Shown here piece by piece: positions 10,639-20,315 of a DNA stretch of 64,000 bases. Below the pieces are notes generated by a model. That model had not been told where the DNA came from, did not search any database, and was given only the letters and a program-made list of their open reading frames with translations. How positions within the stretch are numbered: the stretch's first letter is position 1; the number at the start of each line of letters is the position of its first letter. Source of the DNA: Debaryomyces hansenii CBS767 (lineage: Eukaryota > Ascomycota > Pichiomycetes > Serinales > Debaryomycetaceae); the NCBI RefSeq assembly GCF_000006445.2, contig NC_006048.2, forward strand, positions 682,001 through 746,000, given 5' to 3'. The position numbers and the translations under genes were made by a program.

Positions 10639-10850
10639 CAGGGCACAAATAGCTCTATGTCCTTTCGGAAAACATACTAGACAGTATTTAAATCAAATTG
10701 AAGTTTATACATTTCATAAAATACCGCCTATCATTGTTGAAAGTGTAGTCTTGCAGCTACAGATTTACAATAATCTACGAAAATGCTATTGATAAATAAT
10801 TAAATACATATTACGCTACTTATAATACGTGCTTCAAAATCATGCAACTA

Positions 10851-11930
10851 TCACAATGATCCACCTACGTAATTCTCAGCAATATCAACTAAAAACGTAT
10901 CTGATATAACCATATGATCTTCTTCAATCTCTAAGAATGCAAGCTTCCCATTCTCGTTCATAGTTCTAAGCCCTAGCAAATCATTCTCATACAATGATGT
11001 TTTATCAAATGGTATGGTCTTATCATAAATTGTATCCCAATCATTGAAACCAGCACTCTCTTTGGGAACTAGAGTGGTATCCTTCGTGAAAACAACCATA
11101 ACGAACTTACTTAATTTGTTAAGATTCTTTGCATAGGCTGGATTAGATTTTTGAGCCAACTCATTGTTTACATCTGCTAAGAAATTCGAATGGGATACAT
11201 AGTTATCATATTCGTAAGGGTCCCGGAAATACTGAGCAGGTATTATAGATTTCTGTATATTTTCATGCCACACCTGCCTTTTAAGAATTGCATTCTTCCT
11301 TTTACACAACCAGTCATTAGGTTTACACATAGGAAGTTCCAGAACACCCATATGTGGTGACCCAAATGTTATAAGGTTGTTCACCGATACACTGGAACAT
11401 CGCTGTACCAATGCCCTCATAAATAACCCTCCCTGAGAAAATCCGATTGCATCGAACCCTTCCTTCAACTCGGGGATAGCTGATAATTGTTCACACACAT
11501 ATTCCACTTCTTTATTTGCATCTCCGAATAATGTTTTCTCCTGGTCTTTAGAAGGTTTTGCATCTAGAAAAATTGGATATATAAACATATCAGGATACCG
11601 TTGGTTGAATATGGATACTACATCTACCATTCCCGATGAATTGTAATTATCACCAAGTCCATGCCATATAACTAATGGTCGACGTCCATTAATCTTATAT
11701 ACTTCCTGTTCATTTTCAGGTATTAAGTCTACTTCAACATATTGTGGGGAATATTTCAAATTTGTCTGAACCTTTGGTATCCCGGGCGTTGTATTCTCAA
11801 GGACGATTTCTGAAGCAAATTTTTGTAGTGATAGAGCTTTCAATAGAAGATGACCTATATGCATTTTCTTGTAAAAAGAGATATGTTGTATGATATATAT
11901 GTATATGACTTCGTAGGAGAATAATCTCAT
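10851..11930 (-). CDS. Palmitoyl-protein thioesterase (PPT1/CLN1 family)
   Basis: A 359-residue alpha/beta hydrolase of the lysosomal/vacuolar palmitoyl-protein thioesterase family, which removes fatty acyl groups from cysteines during protein turnover. Evidence: RPLVIWHGLGDNYNSSGM (oxyanion region), the nucleophile elbow AIGFSQGGLFMRALVQR near residue 160, ITFGSPHMGV, then KFVMVVFTKDTTLVPKES with the acid and EEDHMVIS with the catalytic His. These match animal PPT1, including the Cys-rich stretch MCKPNDWLCKRKN. The family is absent from S. cerevisiae but present in S. pombe. The first ATG gives a hydrophobic aromatic N-terminus that could be a signal anchor; an alternative ATG at 11864 begins MHIGHLLLKAL. 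No symbol is given because yeast PPT1 names an unrelated phosphatase. Confidence 0.9.
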   Translation of the reverse strand: MRLFSYEVIYIYIIQHISFYKKMHIGHLLLKALSLQKFASEIVLENTTPGIPKVQTNLKYSPQYVEVDLIPENEQEVYKINGRRPLVIWHGLGDNYNSSGMVDVVSIFNQRYPDMFIYPIFLDAKPSKDQEKTLFGDANKEVEYVCEQLSAIPELKEGFDAIGFSQGGLFMRALVQRCSSVSVNNLITFGSPHMGVLELPMCKPNDWLCKRKNAILKRQVWHENIQKSIIPAQYFRDPYEYDNYVSHSNFLADVNNELAQKSNPAYAKNLNKLSKFVMVVFTKDTTLVPKESAGFNDWDTIYDKTIPFDKTSLYENDLLGLRTMNENGKLAFLEIEEDHMVISDTFLVDIAENYVGGSL

Positions 11931-11941
11931 ATATTATGTTA

Positions 11942-11988
11942 CACGTGAAAACTGGCAATGAGCATCTCAAAAAGTGCTAAAAATTTAT
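11942..11988 (+). promoter_or_regulatory. PAC/RRPE-like elements and CACGTG upstream of UTP30
   Basis: In the 94-bp gap between the thioesterase and UTP30 there is CACGTG (11942-11947), a PAC-like GCAATGAGCAT (11955-11965, one mismatch from GCGATGAG) and an RRPE-like AAAAATTTAT (11979-11988). PAC plus RRPE is the usual signature of ribosome-biogenesis genes in yeasts. Confidence 0.5.
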
Positions 11989-12024
11989 AACTATGTACTG
12001 ATCATAGCACTCTCATCAAAAAGC

Positions 12025-12885
12025 ATGGTATCTTCGTTCATCTTAGGTCAGTCCGCATTGGCGGATGGTACGAAATCGGCCAAGTCATTAGCCAGTCATA
12101 TCGGAAAAGAAAATGGACCAACCCATCACGAAGCCGTATATTTAATAATTAATACCAAAATATATCTCACTAAAATAAAAGACTATACTCCCAGAATTAT
12201 TCCGTTAAGTAAGGGATTGGATAAATTAGAAAATAAATCAGTATTGTTAGTAACCAAAGATCCATCTTTGCCCTATCGTGATGCATTAACGAAAAAAGAT
12301 TCGCCTACAGAAGATGTTTTCAACCAAATATATACCTTAACTAAATTGAAGCACATATCTAAAGATCCCAAAAAATTGACGAAACTTTTCAAAGAATTTG
12401 ACATTATTGTTGCGGATAATAGAGTACACAAGTTCTTGCCAGATATCTTAGGAGCTCGATTTTACGTTAAAAATAAGAAAATACCTTTCATGGTCCAAAT
12501 GGCCAAGCCTGACAAAGATGCCAGATTGTCGAAGGGAAAGAAGTCTACAAAGCTAAAGGATGACAGATGTGAGCCGGAGTACGTTAGATATCAAATGAAA
12601 TCTATAGTGAGAAATGCCTCATATATTCCATCAGCTACAGGAACATGCATCTCTGTTAAGATAGGTTATAGTGACTGGAAACCAGAGGAATTATTGACCA
12701 ATGCTAACGATGTAATAAAGTATTTGGTCGAGCCAAAATTTCTTCCTGTTGGAGGATTGTTAAGAACTCCCAAAAACTTAGTTAGCGTTCATATTAAGAC
12801 TAGTGAAAGTATAAGTTTACCTATTTTCAAGCAGAAAGAAGACATAAAGGAAGAAGATGATGACGATAGTGACTTGGATTTTTAG
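12025..12885 (+). CDS. UTP30: Ribosomal L1-domain ribosome-biogenesis protein, Utp30-like
   Basis: A 286-residue protein with a ribosomal L1-like fold, most like Utp30 of the 90S pre-ribosome (the relative Cic1 is larger). The frame extends upstream to a GTG at 11974, but the first ATG is at 12025 and gives MVSSFILGQSALADGTKSAK. Visible elements: VYLIINTKIYLTKIKDYTPR, the SVLLVTKDPS-type central strand, FDIIVADNRVHKFLPDILG, a basic KKSTKLKDDRCEPEYV segment, and a second half with GTCISVKIGYSDWKPEELL. The C-terminus is acidic (EEDDDDSDLD), common in nucleolar proteins. The PAC/RRPE-like elements immediately upstream agree with a ribosome-biogenesis role. Paralogue choice (Utp30 rather than Cic1) rests on size. 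Confidence 0.78.
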   Translation: MVSSFILGQSALADGTKSAKSLASHIGKENGPTHHEAVYLIINTKIYLTKIKDYTPRIIPLSKGLDKLENKSVLLVTKDPSLPYRDALTKKDSPTEDVFNQIYTLTKLKHISKDPKKLTKLFKEFDIIVADNRVHKFLPDILGARFYVKNKKIPFMVQMAKPDKDARLSKGKKSTKLKDDRCEPEYVRYQMKSIVRNASYIPSATGTCISVKIGYSDWKPEELLTNANDVIKYLVEPKFLPVGGLLRTPKNLVSVHIKTSESISLPIFKQKEDIKEEDDDDSDLDF

Positions 12886-13291
12886 TGGTCGAATTGTAAT
12901 TTAGAAAGCATTTGGTATATTCCTGGCATTTCGGCGATTAAGGAAGATTTTTACTAAAATATACTTCAATAACCCGAATACACATCATTGTAGCTGTATA
13001 ATAAACATTTAATATCATATATTTCTGCTAAAATCATTTATTTCAATACTTGAATCATATGACGTAGTTGCGAAAATAGGGAAAAAGGCTTCTCCCGGCT
13101 ATCAAAAAATTTAGACTTTATAAATATCTTCTACAGACAATAGTTTTTCCTTTCTCTTGCTCAAACATATGGTCTAAGGTATTTTGAAAGATAACATATC
13201 GTTTTAACACCAATTAAAAGGCTGGTTTCTCTTTTTCTAGAAGTTAGCATAGAAATTGCATAAATAAAATTTTCATTTAATGTACTGAACT
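12886..13291. other. Intergenic region upstream of TPO5-like gene
   Basis: This is AT-rich promoter-like sequence of 406 bp with no open frame of note. A TATA-like TATAAAT lies at 13119-13125, about 170 bp before the permease start, and a TGACGTA (CRE-like) near 13060. Nothing else is recognised. Confidence 0.5.
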
Positions 13292-15073
13292 ATGGAAAAT
13301 TCACAATCTTTGGGTTCGACGTCACAAAATGCATCTAGTGGTGGGTCTAAACCAATAAGAACTTCGATACTGTCGTTTACGAATCATTTCAATTTGAGGA
13401 AACTGGCACCAGGAAAGCTTTTAAATTCTTTGATGCATGATATGGAAGATCAAGAAGTTGAGATAGAACATTTCAAATATAAGCAAGAATTGGAGAGAAA
13501 ATTATCTGTTACGTCAGTAATTGGTTTGGGTTTCGGAATAGTGGGGGTAGTTTTTGGTTTATCCTCTACGATATGGATTTCACTTATTGATGGGGCCAAC
13601 GTTACAATTCTATATGGCTGGGTAATCACAGCATTTTTCTCTACTTGCGTTGTTCTAAGTCTAAGTGAAATCGTCTCGAAATACCCTACATCTGGAGGTG
13701 TTTATCATTTTAGTGCTCTATTAAGCAATGAGAAGTATTCGTCTGTCTGTTCTTGGTTTACTGGATGGTTTCTCATTATCGGGAACTGGACATATGCTGT
13801 TAGCATAATGTTTGCCGGATCTCAATTTATATTGTCTATCTTTGGCTTAAAAGACGCCTATTATAAAGAAGATGCGTTCCTCGTGTTGGCTGTTTATTTC
13901 ACTTTGTTGACCTTCTGTGGTTTTGTCAATTTCAAATTCGCCAAATTTTTAGAAAAGATTAATAAAGTTTGCATTATATGGTCCATTTCAACAGTTTTGA
14001 CTATTGATTTTCTTTTAATATTTTTTGCAAAGAAAACCAATTCAATAGAAGAAATATTAACGAGATTTGATAATACTCGTTCTGGATGGCCAGATCCTTT
14101 GGCCTTTATGGTAGGGTTACAGAGCCCATCATTTACTTTATCTGGGTATGGTATGATCTATTCTATGACGGACGAAGTAAAGAATCCAGAAAGAAATATG
14201 CCTAAGGGTACGATTAGCGCTATTTTATTAGCGGGGCTAACTGGAATTATCTTCATCATTCCTATATTAACCATACTACCAGAGCTTACATTATTGTTAG
14301 ACGAAACTCCGGAAATTATGCCAATTGACTTAATATTCAAATTTGCTACTGAGTCATATTTGATATCATTTTTATTGGTGCTTCTTTTAGTAGGAACTGT
14401 TTTCTTTCAGGCAATTGCTGCATTAACTACGGCCTCCAGAACAACATATGCTTTTGCTCGTGATGGAGGGTTGCCCTTCAAAAACTATTGGGTCGAAGTT
14501 AATTCTATTGAAGAATCCATCATTCCGAAGAACGCACTATTTTTATCGATGAGTGTCTGTGGGGCATTATCATTGTTGTCCTTGTTCTCTTCATCCGCAT
14601 TCAATGCATTTATGGGGTCGTCAGTTATTTCTCTTGCTTTGGCAAATGGAATTCCTATTCTTTGCTTGATGCTTAACAAAAGGAAGAAAATCCATGGCGC
14701 TGCATTCCGCTTAAAAGGATTTGGATGGCTCGTCAACGGCTTATCCATTTTTTGGGTAGTTCTACTGTTCATAATTCTATGCTTACCACCGGTCATTAAG
14801 GATCTTACGTGGTTTACCATGAACTACGCCATAGTTGTAATTCTTGGTTTTGCAGGGTTTGCCTCTTTAGGATATAGGATATGGGGAGTTGGAAGCTTCG
14901 AGGGTCCTCAAATTGACCACGACTATTTTGAACTCCAGGACTTGGTTCGTAAGGATTTTTCGGTGGATGATTCGTATGTTCAGGGCATTGACGACCAGGA
15001 CGATGACGACAATGCGATTGCAGGCTCTTCCGATGTGCAAACAGACCTCGATAAGCCAAATGAAGGCCCTTAG
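13292..15073 (+). CDS. TPO5: APC-superfamily permease, Tpo5-like polyamine transporter
   Basis: A 593-residue amino acid/polyamine/choline permease with about 12 membrane segments. The N-terminal tail leads into VEIEHFKYKQELERKLSVTS, which closely follows the pre-TM1 segment of Tpo5. Next come the TM1 region IGLGFGIVGVVFGLSS, the family signature around LSLSEIVSKYPTSGGVYHFS, CSWFTGWFLIIGNWTYAVSI, and in the middle SGYGMIYSMTDEVKNPERNM. The C-terminal tail is acidic (DDQDDDDNA). In S. cerevisiae Tpo5 is a Golgi/secretory polyamine exporter; the related Uga4 and Bio5 have the same fold, so the substrate is inferred from best resemblance. Lysine-rich N-terminal residues and acidic tails are possible ubiquitination sites. 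Confidence 0.78.
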   Translation: MENSQSLGSTSQNASSGGSKPIRTSILSFTNHFNLRKLAPGKLLNSLMHDMEDQEVEIEHFKYKQELERKLSVTSVIGLGFGIVGVVFGLSSTIWISLIDGANVTILYGWVITAFFSTCVVLSLSEIVSKYPTSGGVYHFSALLSNEKYSSVCSWFTGWFLIIGNWTYAVSIMFAGSQFILSIFGLKDAYYKEDAFLVLAVYFTLLTFCGFVNFKFAKFLEKINKVCIIWSISTVLTIDFLLIFFAKKTNSIEEILTRFDNTRSGWPDPLAFMVGLQSPSFTLSGYGMIYSMTDEVKNPERNMPKGTISAILLAGLTGIIFIIPILTILPELTLLLDETPEIMPIDLIFKFATESYLISFLLVLLLVGTVFFQAIAALTTASRTTYAFARDGGLPFKNYWVEVNSIEESIIPKNALFLSMSVCGALSLLSLFSSSAFNAFMGSSVISLALANGIPILCLMLNKRKKIHGAAFRLKGFGWLVNGLSIFWVVLLFIILCLPPVIKDLTWFTMNYAIVVILGFAGFASLGYRIWGVGSFEGPQIDHDYFELQDLVRKDFSVDDSYVQGIDDQDDDDNAIAGSSDVQTDLDKPNEGP

Positions 15074-15650
15074 TATTATGGACAGAAAGTTGTCAATTGC
15101 GAATTAATTTGGATGCGAATCTTCCTTGTGTTTCTTACATTTTCGATATAGATATTATACACTTATATATACATGTAATATAGTTTAACTGATTTCTTGT
15201 TAACGACTTTTATTATCTGACTTTCAATTTGTATGACTCGATTTGGTTTGTCAGGCATAGTAATAAAAAGGAACAGCCAAAGGTTTACAATATTATACAA
15301 TATTATGCAACATCTCAAAATATTAAAAGAAACGTTTCAAACATAACAAGTTATTTCACTTCACAACACCGCTACTACCAGCACCCTATTTGGCTCTTGG
15401 GACACCACAGCTGCATGAACGAACTTATACCCATATTGATGCCATTTTGCAGCATAACCCATTAGAGAAGACTAGTTAGTACTGGTTTCTGATATACGCG
15501 TAAGATATGAGGACCAGTGTAAAATTGGTACTGAAAATTTTTTGATCTTTCTGTATGGAAAATCCGAGTAATAGATAGAAAGTAGGTATTCAGTAAGTAT
15601 ATATAGTACTTTAGCTTGAATATCATTCATACAACATAATATAATTAATA
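15074..15650. other. Intergenic region upstream of TIM17
   Basis: This is 577 bp of AT-rich sequence. Short frames here lack conserved features. A TATA-like TATATATAG lies near 15598-15606, about 45 bp before the TIM17 start. No RNA gene is recognised. Confidence 0.45.
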
Positions 15651-16115
15651 ATGTCTGCCGATCATACGAGAGATCCATGTCCTATTGTCATTTTAAATGA
15701 TTTCGGTGGTGCCTTTTCCATGGGTGTCATTGGTGGTTGCGTCTGGCATGGTATCAAAGGTTTCCGTAACTCCCCATACGGAGAAAGAGGATACGGTTCT
15801 ATATCAGCTATCAAGTCGCGTGCACCAGTTGTTGGTGGTAACTTTGGTGTTTGGGGTGGTTTATTCTCCACGTTCGACTGTTCTGTCAAGGCCGTGAGAA
15901 AGAGAGAAGATGCCTGGAATGCTGTCATTGCTGGTTTTTTCACCGGTGGTGCCTTGGCCATCAGAGGTGGATGGAGACACACCAGAAACTCAGCTATCAC
16001 TTGTGCTTGTTTGTTAGGTGTTTTCGAAGGTGTCGGTATGATGATGCAAAGAGTCATGGCCCAACCTACAGTAGCACCAGCATACCCTGAAGAAGCTGCT
16101 CCATTAGCGGCTTAA
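15651..16115 (+). CDS. TIM17: Mitochondrial inner-membrane translocase subunit Tim17
   Basis: A 154-residue core subunit of the TIM23 presequence translocase. The start [20 protein letters not shown] contains the acidic N-terminus and the conserved first-membrane-segment entry. Four hydrophobic segments follow with the family's Gly-rich helix packing ([65 protein letters not shown]). The [12 protein letters not shown] and [11 protein letters not shown] loops are as in fungal Tim17. The length matches the family (about 158 in S. cerevisiae). The antisense frame over most of the gene is a shadow. Codon use is strongly biased to yeast-preferred codons (GGT, GCC, AAG), fitting good expression. 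Confidence 0.97.
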   Translation: MSADHTRDPCPIVILNDFGGAFSMGVIGGCVWHGIKGFRNSPYGERGYGSISAIKSRAPVVGGNFGVWGGLFSTFDCSVKAVRKREDAWNAVIAGFFTGGALAIRGGWRHTRNSAITCACLLGVFEGVGMMMQRVMAQPTVAPAYPEEAAPLAA

Positions 16116-16548
16116 GCATTCATGATGCACCAATTACCAGCTCCTGTTTCACCACCCCCTTCCTAACATCTACTCCATTGCCACCCATCCTTACATTATA
16201 TCAACGAGAGAAATGAGTCACAATAAAATCTTGTATATACTTGCTGTATTTTTCATATTTAATTTTTCTACATCACAAAGCTATACGAATATACAATAGT
16301 TTACGTTACCATAAGACTAATTGTCGTTCTAATTTCCTAGTAGAGTCCTAATGTAGTATATATGGTAGTACGTCAGTATGTTTAGACATTTCACGTGACT
16401 GTATATAAATTATCGAGAGTCAACCTTTACACCAGTTGAGGAGAACAAATGAAGAACCGCCATAATACCTTAGTTTAGCAATAAAGAACCATTTAATATA
16501 CATTATAGTTAGTTGAATTCAAGAAGCAGTTGTTAGTTGCTCCATTAG
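16116..16548. promoter_or_regulatory. YAK1 upstream region with CACGTG and TATA
   Basis: 433 bp without a gene. The palindrome TCACGTGA lies at 16391-16398 (CACGTG 16392-16397), a Cbf1/Pho4-type E-box, with a TATA-like TATATAAAT right after it at 16402-16410. These are about 150 bp before the YAK1 ATG. Confidence 0.5.
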
Positions 16549-18765
16549 ATGTCTTACAACTTTAATTATAATAGACACAATTCGTTGGGGGGAAATTGGC
16601 AATTACCCCCACCGTATGGATTGAACGGTAGTGAACAAACACCACCGTTGGCAGATAATACACCGGGGGTACAGGACCCACAAAGGACAGCACAATCAAA
16701 TCAAATGCCAGGATTCAGGAATCCATGGTATACGTCAAATCAGGCGCCAAGCGGTATGGTTACGTCGCCTAATATGTCACAATCACCTACTAAGGGTCAA
16801 CAGACGATTCCGCTTTTACAGCAGCAAAGTAAGAGAATGTCATTTGCTAATCAGCTACCAACGACATACGAGTATGATGGACAAAGACCTTCGAATGCGC
16901 CTCCGTTTATTCATCCACCAACTAGAGTGGATAACCCCTTCAATCAATATTATACTAATCAGGAGGTGAACTTGGGACATGTCGATAGAAGAATGTCGGC
17001 AGTCGCCGATGGGGCATATTATAGTGCTAACAGCTATAATGCATACCCTCCTGAGTCATCTGATCCTGAATTTCAATCACAATACATGCAAAATGTTCCA
17101 CTTTATGATCAAGGGTTGAATAGAAGGTCTTCTGTTGCGACCGGTAATTACCACCAGGCACCACATAATACGCACGTTAACTACCACCACCAGCCCGCCA
17201 AAGTTGGTAGATCTGCGCTGATCGTACAATATCAACAGTATCAGCAAGCATTACAGAATCAAAGCCAAACATCGAAGAGGAACGCAGCTCCTAAAGCCAG
17301 GAAGATATATAATAAGTATGATTTACATCCTAAGGTACACCATCAACCGAAATATCGTCGTTGCTCTGTTAATTCCATTCATATTTCGCCGGTAAACGCT
17401 TTGTCAGTGTACATTACAGAGTCATACAGAATATGCCAACCTAAGAAATTCCAGTATTGCAAATCAACTAATCCAAAGAGGGTGCTAACAAAACCACTGG
17501 ATGCTAAGTACAATAATGGATTCGATAATGAAGATAGTGATTACATATTGTATGTGAATGACATATTGGGTACCGACGAAGGAAGAAAGTATATTGTTTT
17601 AGATTTGCTAGGATCGGGGACCTTTGGACAAGTTGTTAAATGTCAAAATCTAACGAATCAATCGGTTTGTGCTATAAAAGTCATTAAATCCAAGCCGGCT
17701 TATATGAATCAGTCATTGACAGAAGTAAAATTACTCGAATATTTAAACTCTAATAGTAACAGTAAGCGTTTCATACGTTTGCTAGACACTTTTATGCACA
17801 AAGAACATTTATGTTTAGTGTTCGAGTTACTAGCATCTAATTTGTATGAATTGATTAAGCAAAACCAATTTCAAGGACTTAATATGAAATTAGTTAAGTT
17901 GCTTACAAGACAATTGTTGGAAGCAATGGCTGAATTGAAAGGATTCCAGATGATACATTGTGATCTAAAACCGGAAAATATATTACTTTTTCAACCAGAT
18001 AAGCCAGATATCAAGGTCATTGACTTTGGTTCAGCGTGCTTCACTAGACAGACAGTATATTCGTATATACAATCCAGATTTTACAGGTCTCCCGAAGTGA
18101 TATTGGGATTACCATATACTGAATCCATAGATATGTGGTCATTGGGATGCATCGTCGGAGAATTATTTTTGGGATTGCCAATGTTTCCGGGTACATCAGA
18201 GTTTAATCAGATTTGGAAGATTGTCGATATGTTAGGTTACCCACCAAGACATATGATAGAGGTTGGACGTAACTCGTTAAATTTCTTTAACAAATTTCCT
18301 CCAAGTATACCCGACGGAAAGCCAGTCTTTAAAGTAAAGACATTAGAAGAATATATACAATTTTTAGCAACAACTAAAGGAAAAGAGGACCAAGTAAAGA
18401 AAGAACAACCGAATAAGAATTACTTCAAACATCGTTTATTGAAGGATATAATTATGAATTATAAATTGCCTTCGAAGAAAATGACGAATTCTATGATCGA
18501 GAAGGAATGTCAAGAGAGACTTTTACTTATTGACTTTTTATCCAAGGTGCTTAATTTGAATCCTTTAGAAAGACTTACTCCCCAGGAAGCTTTGAAACAC
18601 CCTTTCGTTAGTGATGTTTCTCTTCATCATCCATCTACATCGTCTACAGCCTCTTCTGGTGATCGTTCGTCAAATCACTCAGATCTTTCCGATAATTTGA
18701 AAGATGCAGGTAAAGCTCCAACGGGAGGCATTTCCGATTCATCGAGGGCCCCAATTCCTTCATAA
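16549..18765 (+). CDS. YAK1: DYRK-family protein kinase Yak1
   Basis: A 738-residue dual-specificity kinase that restrains growth downstream of PKA/TOR and moves between cytoplasm and nucleus. The N-terminal 300 residues are Gln/Asn/Pro-rich and disordered, with basic-Ser patches (RRMSAV, NRRSSVA) resembling PKA sites. The kinase domain spans about residues 346-690: Gly loop LGSGTFGQVVK, VAIK-type lysine CAIKVIK, catalytic HCDLKPENILL near 470, and DFGSACF near 492. The DYRK-specific activation loop YSYIQSRFYRSPE carries the autophosphorylated Tyr near 504. The DYRK-homology lead NNGFDNEDSDYILYVNDILG precedes the kinase domain. The tail is Ser-rich. An in-frame CTG at 17497-17499 sits in a position (TKP-x-D) where I would expect a polar residue. 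Confidence 0.96.
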   Translation: MSYNFNYNRHNSLGGNWQLPPPYGLNGSEQTPPLADNTPGVQDPQRTAQSNQMPGFRNPWYTSNQAPSGMVTSPNMSQSPTKGQQTIPLLQQQSKRMSFANQLPTTYEYDGQRPSNAPPFIHPPTRVDNPFNQYYTNQEVNLGHVDRRMSAVADGAYYSANSYNAYPPESSDPEFQSQYMQNVPLYDQGLNRRSSVATGNYHQAPHNTHVNYHHQPAKVGRSALIVQYQQYQQALQNQSQTSKRNAAPKARKIYNKYDLHPKVHHQPKYRRCSVNSIHISPVNALSVYITESYRICQPKKFQYCKSTNPKRVLTKPLDAKYNNGFDNEDSDYILYVNDILGTDEGRKYIVLDLLGSGTFGQVVKCQNLTNQSVCAIKVIKSKPAYMNQSLTEVKLLEYLNSNSNSKRFIRLLDTFMHKEHLCLVFELLASNLYELIKQNQFQGLNMKLVKLLTRQLLEAMAELKGFQMIHCDLKPENILLFQPDKPDIKVIDFGSACFTRQTVYSYIQSRFYRSPEVILGLPYTESIDMWSLGCIVGELFLGLPMFPGTSEFNQIWKIVDMLGYPPRHMIEVGRNSLNFFNKFPPSIPDGKPVFKVKTLEEYIQFLATTKGKEDQVKKEQPNKNYFKHRLLKDIIMNYKLPSKKMTNSMIEKECQERLLLIDFLSKVLNLNPLERLTPQEALKHPFVSDVSLHHPSTSSTASSGDRSSNHSDLSDNLKDAGKAPTGGISDSSRAPIPS

Positions 18766-19220
18766 ACATCAACAATTTATTACGTTTATCAATATTATCT
18801 TTCGTAGAACTTTAATAGATCGTAATATGATAGGGTGCGGTATTTGCCATGTATTGAAATTAATAATTGTTTAGGGTTTTATGATGATTACTCCATTGTT
18901 GAGTCTATTTGAAATTTTCTGGAGGATAAAGGTATTGCAAGGCATTCCATAATATGTGGAGGGTTCCAATATTAGTTAAATTTATTCCACTGCTCATTAT
19001 AAATGTCAAATGTATTCATATGAATAGTATTAGCATAGTAGTAAGTAGCAACAAAACTACAAACAACACTAGCACATGTTTCTGATACATAGCAAGCTGT
19101 CTCCGACAGTGAAAAATGACAGCCTATAAATTTTTCATCGTGTATATTCTGTCATTTTGATCAAGTTTCTTGACAGCTTGTTCTTAAATTGTACAAGGCA
19201 TATCTTGACATCTTAAATAA
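18766..19220. other. Convergent intergenic region with nested inverted repeats
   Basis: 455 bp between the 3' ends of YAK1 and the secreted-protein gene. No coding frame. It contains a cluster of inverted repeats at 19091-19182, listed separately. The rest is AT-rich. Confidence 0.5.
19091..19182. repeat. Nested inverted repeats, possible RNA stem
   Basis: Outer arms are AGCAAGCTGTC (19091-19101) and GACAGCTTGTT (19172-19182): 9 perfect pairs plus a G-T and an A-T pair. Inside lies a perfect 10-bp inverted repeat, AAAATGACAG (19113-19122) and CTGTCATTTT (19149-19158), with a 26-nt loop. A small alternative hairpin CTGTC-TCC-GACAG covers 19097-19109. On the minus strand this would fall 39-130 nt after the stop codon of the secreted-protein gene, so it may be a 3'UTR structure or an independent RNA. 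Confidence 0.6.
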
Positions 19221-20315
19221 CTATAAACCATAAGTAAGAATATATCTTTTCCCAATACCTTCTGTTAGACCGTAAAGTTCATTGCCGTGTTTGTTATAGG
19301 CAAGATCTTCCGGACTTGGTGGAAAGAAGCTTGACTCTCTCTTTGGCTTAGAGCCAGCTGTCCAGGTGTATAAATCACCAGGATTCTTTTCATTGCTAAC
19401 TGAAATGTAAACCTTTTCACCGACGGAAACTGCACCCTGCATTCGAGGCTGTCCAATACAATAGCCAAAACTGGCAGTCTTTGACTTTAGTTTCCTGTTT
19501 TCAGAATCCAAGTTCCATTTGACTAATCTGGTTTTTTTCCCAGAACTAGCTGTCCGATACTCCCCCACTATTAAAGAATACGGGGTAGAGGTTCGATCAA
19601 GAGCGACATATGAAAATTTGAAATCCCGTTGAGGGGTTAATTTATAGTAGCTAATTTGGGGAATAACATACTTATAACTAGCAGCTGTATACTTAGTCCC
19701 ATCCTTTCCAATTTTACTACCATCATCCACCTCCCATATTGTAGATAAATCAAACATTCTTAGACCGATATCTGTATCCACAACATATAGCTTGTCTCCA
19801 TACCATGCTATTCCGCCCGCATGAATCTGAACAGGCCCAAAATCATCTTTAGCTGTTGGATAAACTAGTAAAACGTGTCTATACTTGTTAGTTTCCTTGT
19901 CAACGAATGTAACACGAACACTAGTATCATCTTCGTTATGCCAGCTAACAATCCATGCCTCTTTTCCATTCCAATCACCCTTATCATATGCATCCGCCGA
20001 GGATGAAATACCTTGAGGAACCCATTTTTTAGTGTTTAAATCATCGAATCCATCCTTACTTTCCCATTGGATAGCATCTTTCACAGCCGAATACTCCCAT
20101 GGACTCGCCTTTGTTAATTTATGATTACCATCTTCAATGACTTTTGTCAAAGATACTTCACGACTTTTCAATTTTTCTGATAGACCATCTAAGTTTTCAT
20201 TGGAATGCTCAACAAACTGAAAATCTTCTAGATTAAGTTTCTGTTCTCCCGTGCAACTTTCTGCAACCACCCACGATATCCAGCTCAAAATAATTACAAA
20301 TGATAATAATCTCAT
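19221..20315 (-). CDS. Secreted protein with possible beta-propeller fold, function unknown
   Basis: A 364-residue protein with a clear cleavable signal peptide (RLLSFVIILSWISWVVA, cleavage near residue 18-19). The mature part has no membrane segment or GPI tail. It contains aromatic, repeat-like strands: KKWVPQGISSSADAYDKGDW, EAWIVSWHNEDD, RVTFVDKETNKYRHVLLVYP, QIHAGGIAWYGDKLYVVDT, GLRMFDLSTIWEV, and near the end PSPEDLAYNKHGNELYGLTE. The pattern suggests a beta-propeller. From memory it resembles secreted actinobacterial proteins of unknown function and scattered fungal homologues, hinting at old horizontal transfer; this is inference. I know of no S. cerevisiae counterpart. Cysteines are few (two in the mature part). 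It borders a 1.4-kb gene-poor stretch. Confidence 0.75.
   Translation of the reverse strand: MRLLSFVIILSWISWVVAESCTGEQKLNLEDFQFVEHSNENLDGLSEKLKSREVSLTKVIEDGNHKLTKASPWEYSAVKDAIQWESKDGFDDLNTKKWVPQGISSSADAYDKGDWNGKEAWIVSWHNEDDTSVRVTFVDKETNKYRHVLLVYPTAKDDFGPVQIHAGGIAWYGDKLYVVDTDIGLRMFDLSTIWEVDDGSKIGKDGTKYTAASYKYVIPQISYYKLTPQRDFKFSYVALDRTSTPYSLIVGEYRTASSGKKTRLVKWNLDSENRKLKSKTASFGYCIGQPRMQGAVSVGEKVYISVSNEKNPGDLYTWTAGSKPKRESSFFPPSPEDLAYNKHGNELYGLTEGIGKRYILTYGL

Noticed and set aside
15662..16057. 131-codon antisense frame over TIM17.
   Set aside because: Shadow of strongly biased TIM17 codons; the sense protein is fully conserved.
18881..18990. Box C-like ATGATGAT downstream of YAK1 as a snoRNA.
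   Set aside because: No CTGA D box at suitable distance and no flanking stem.
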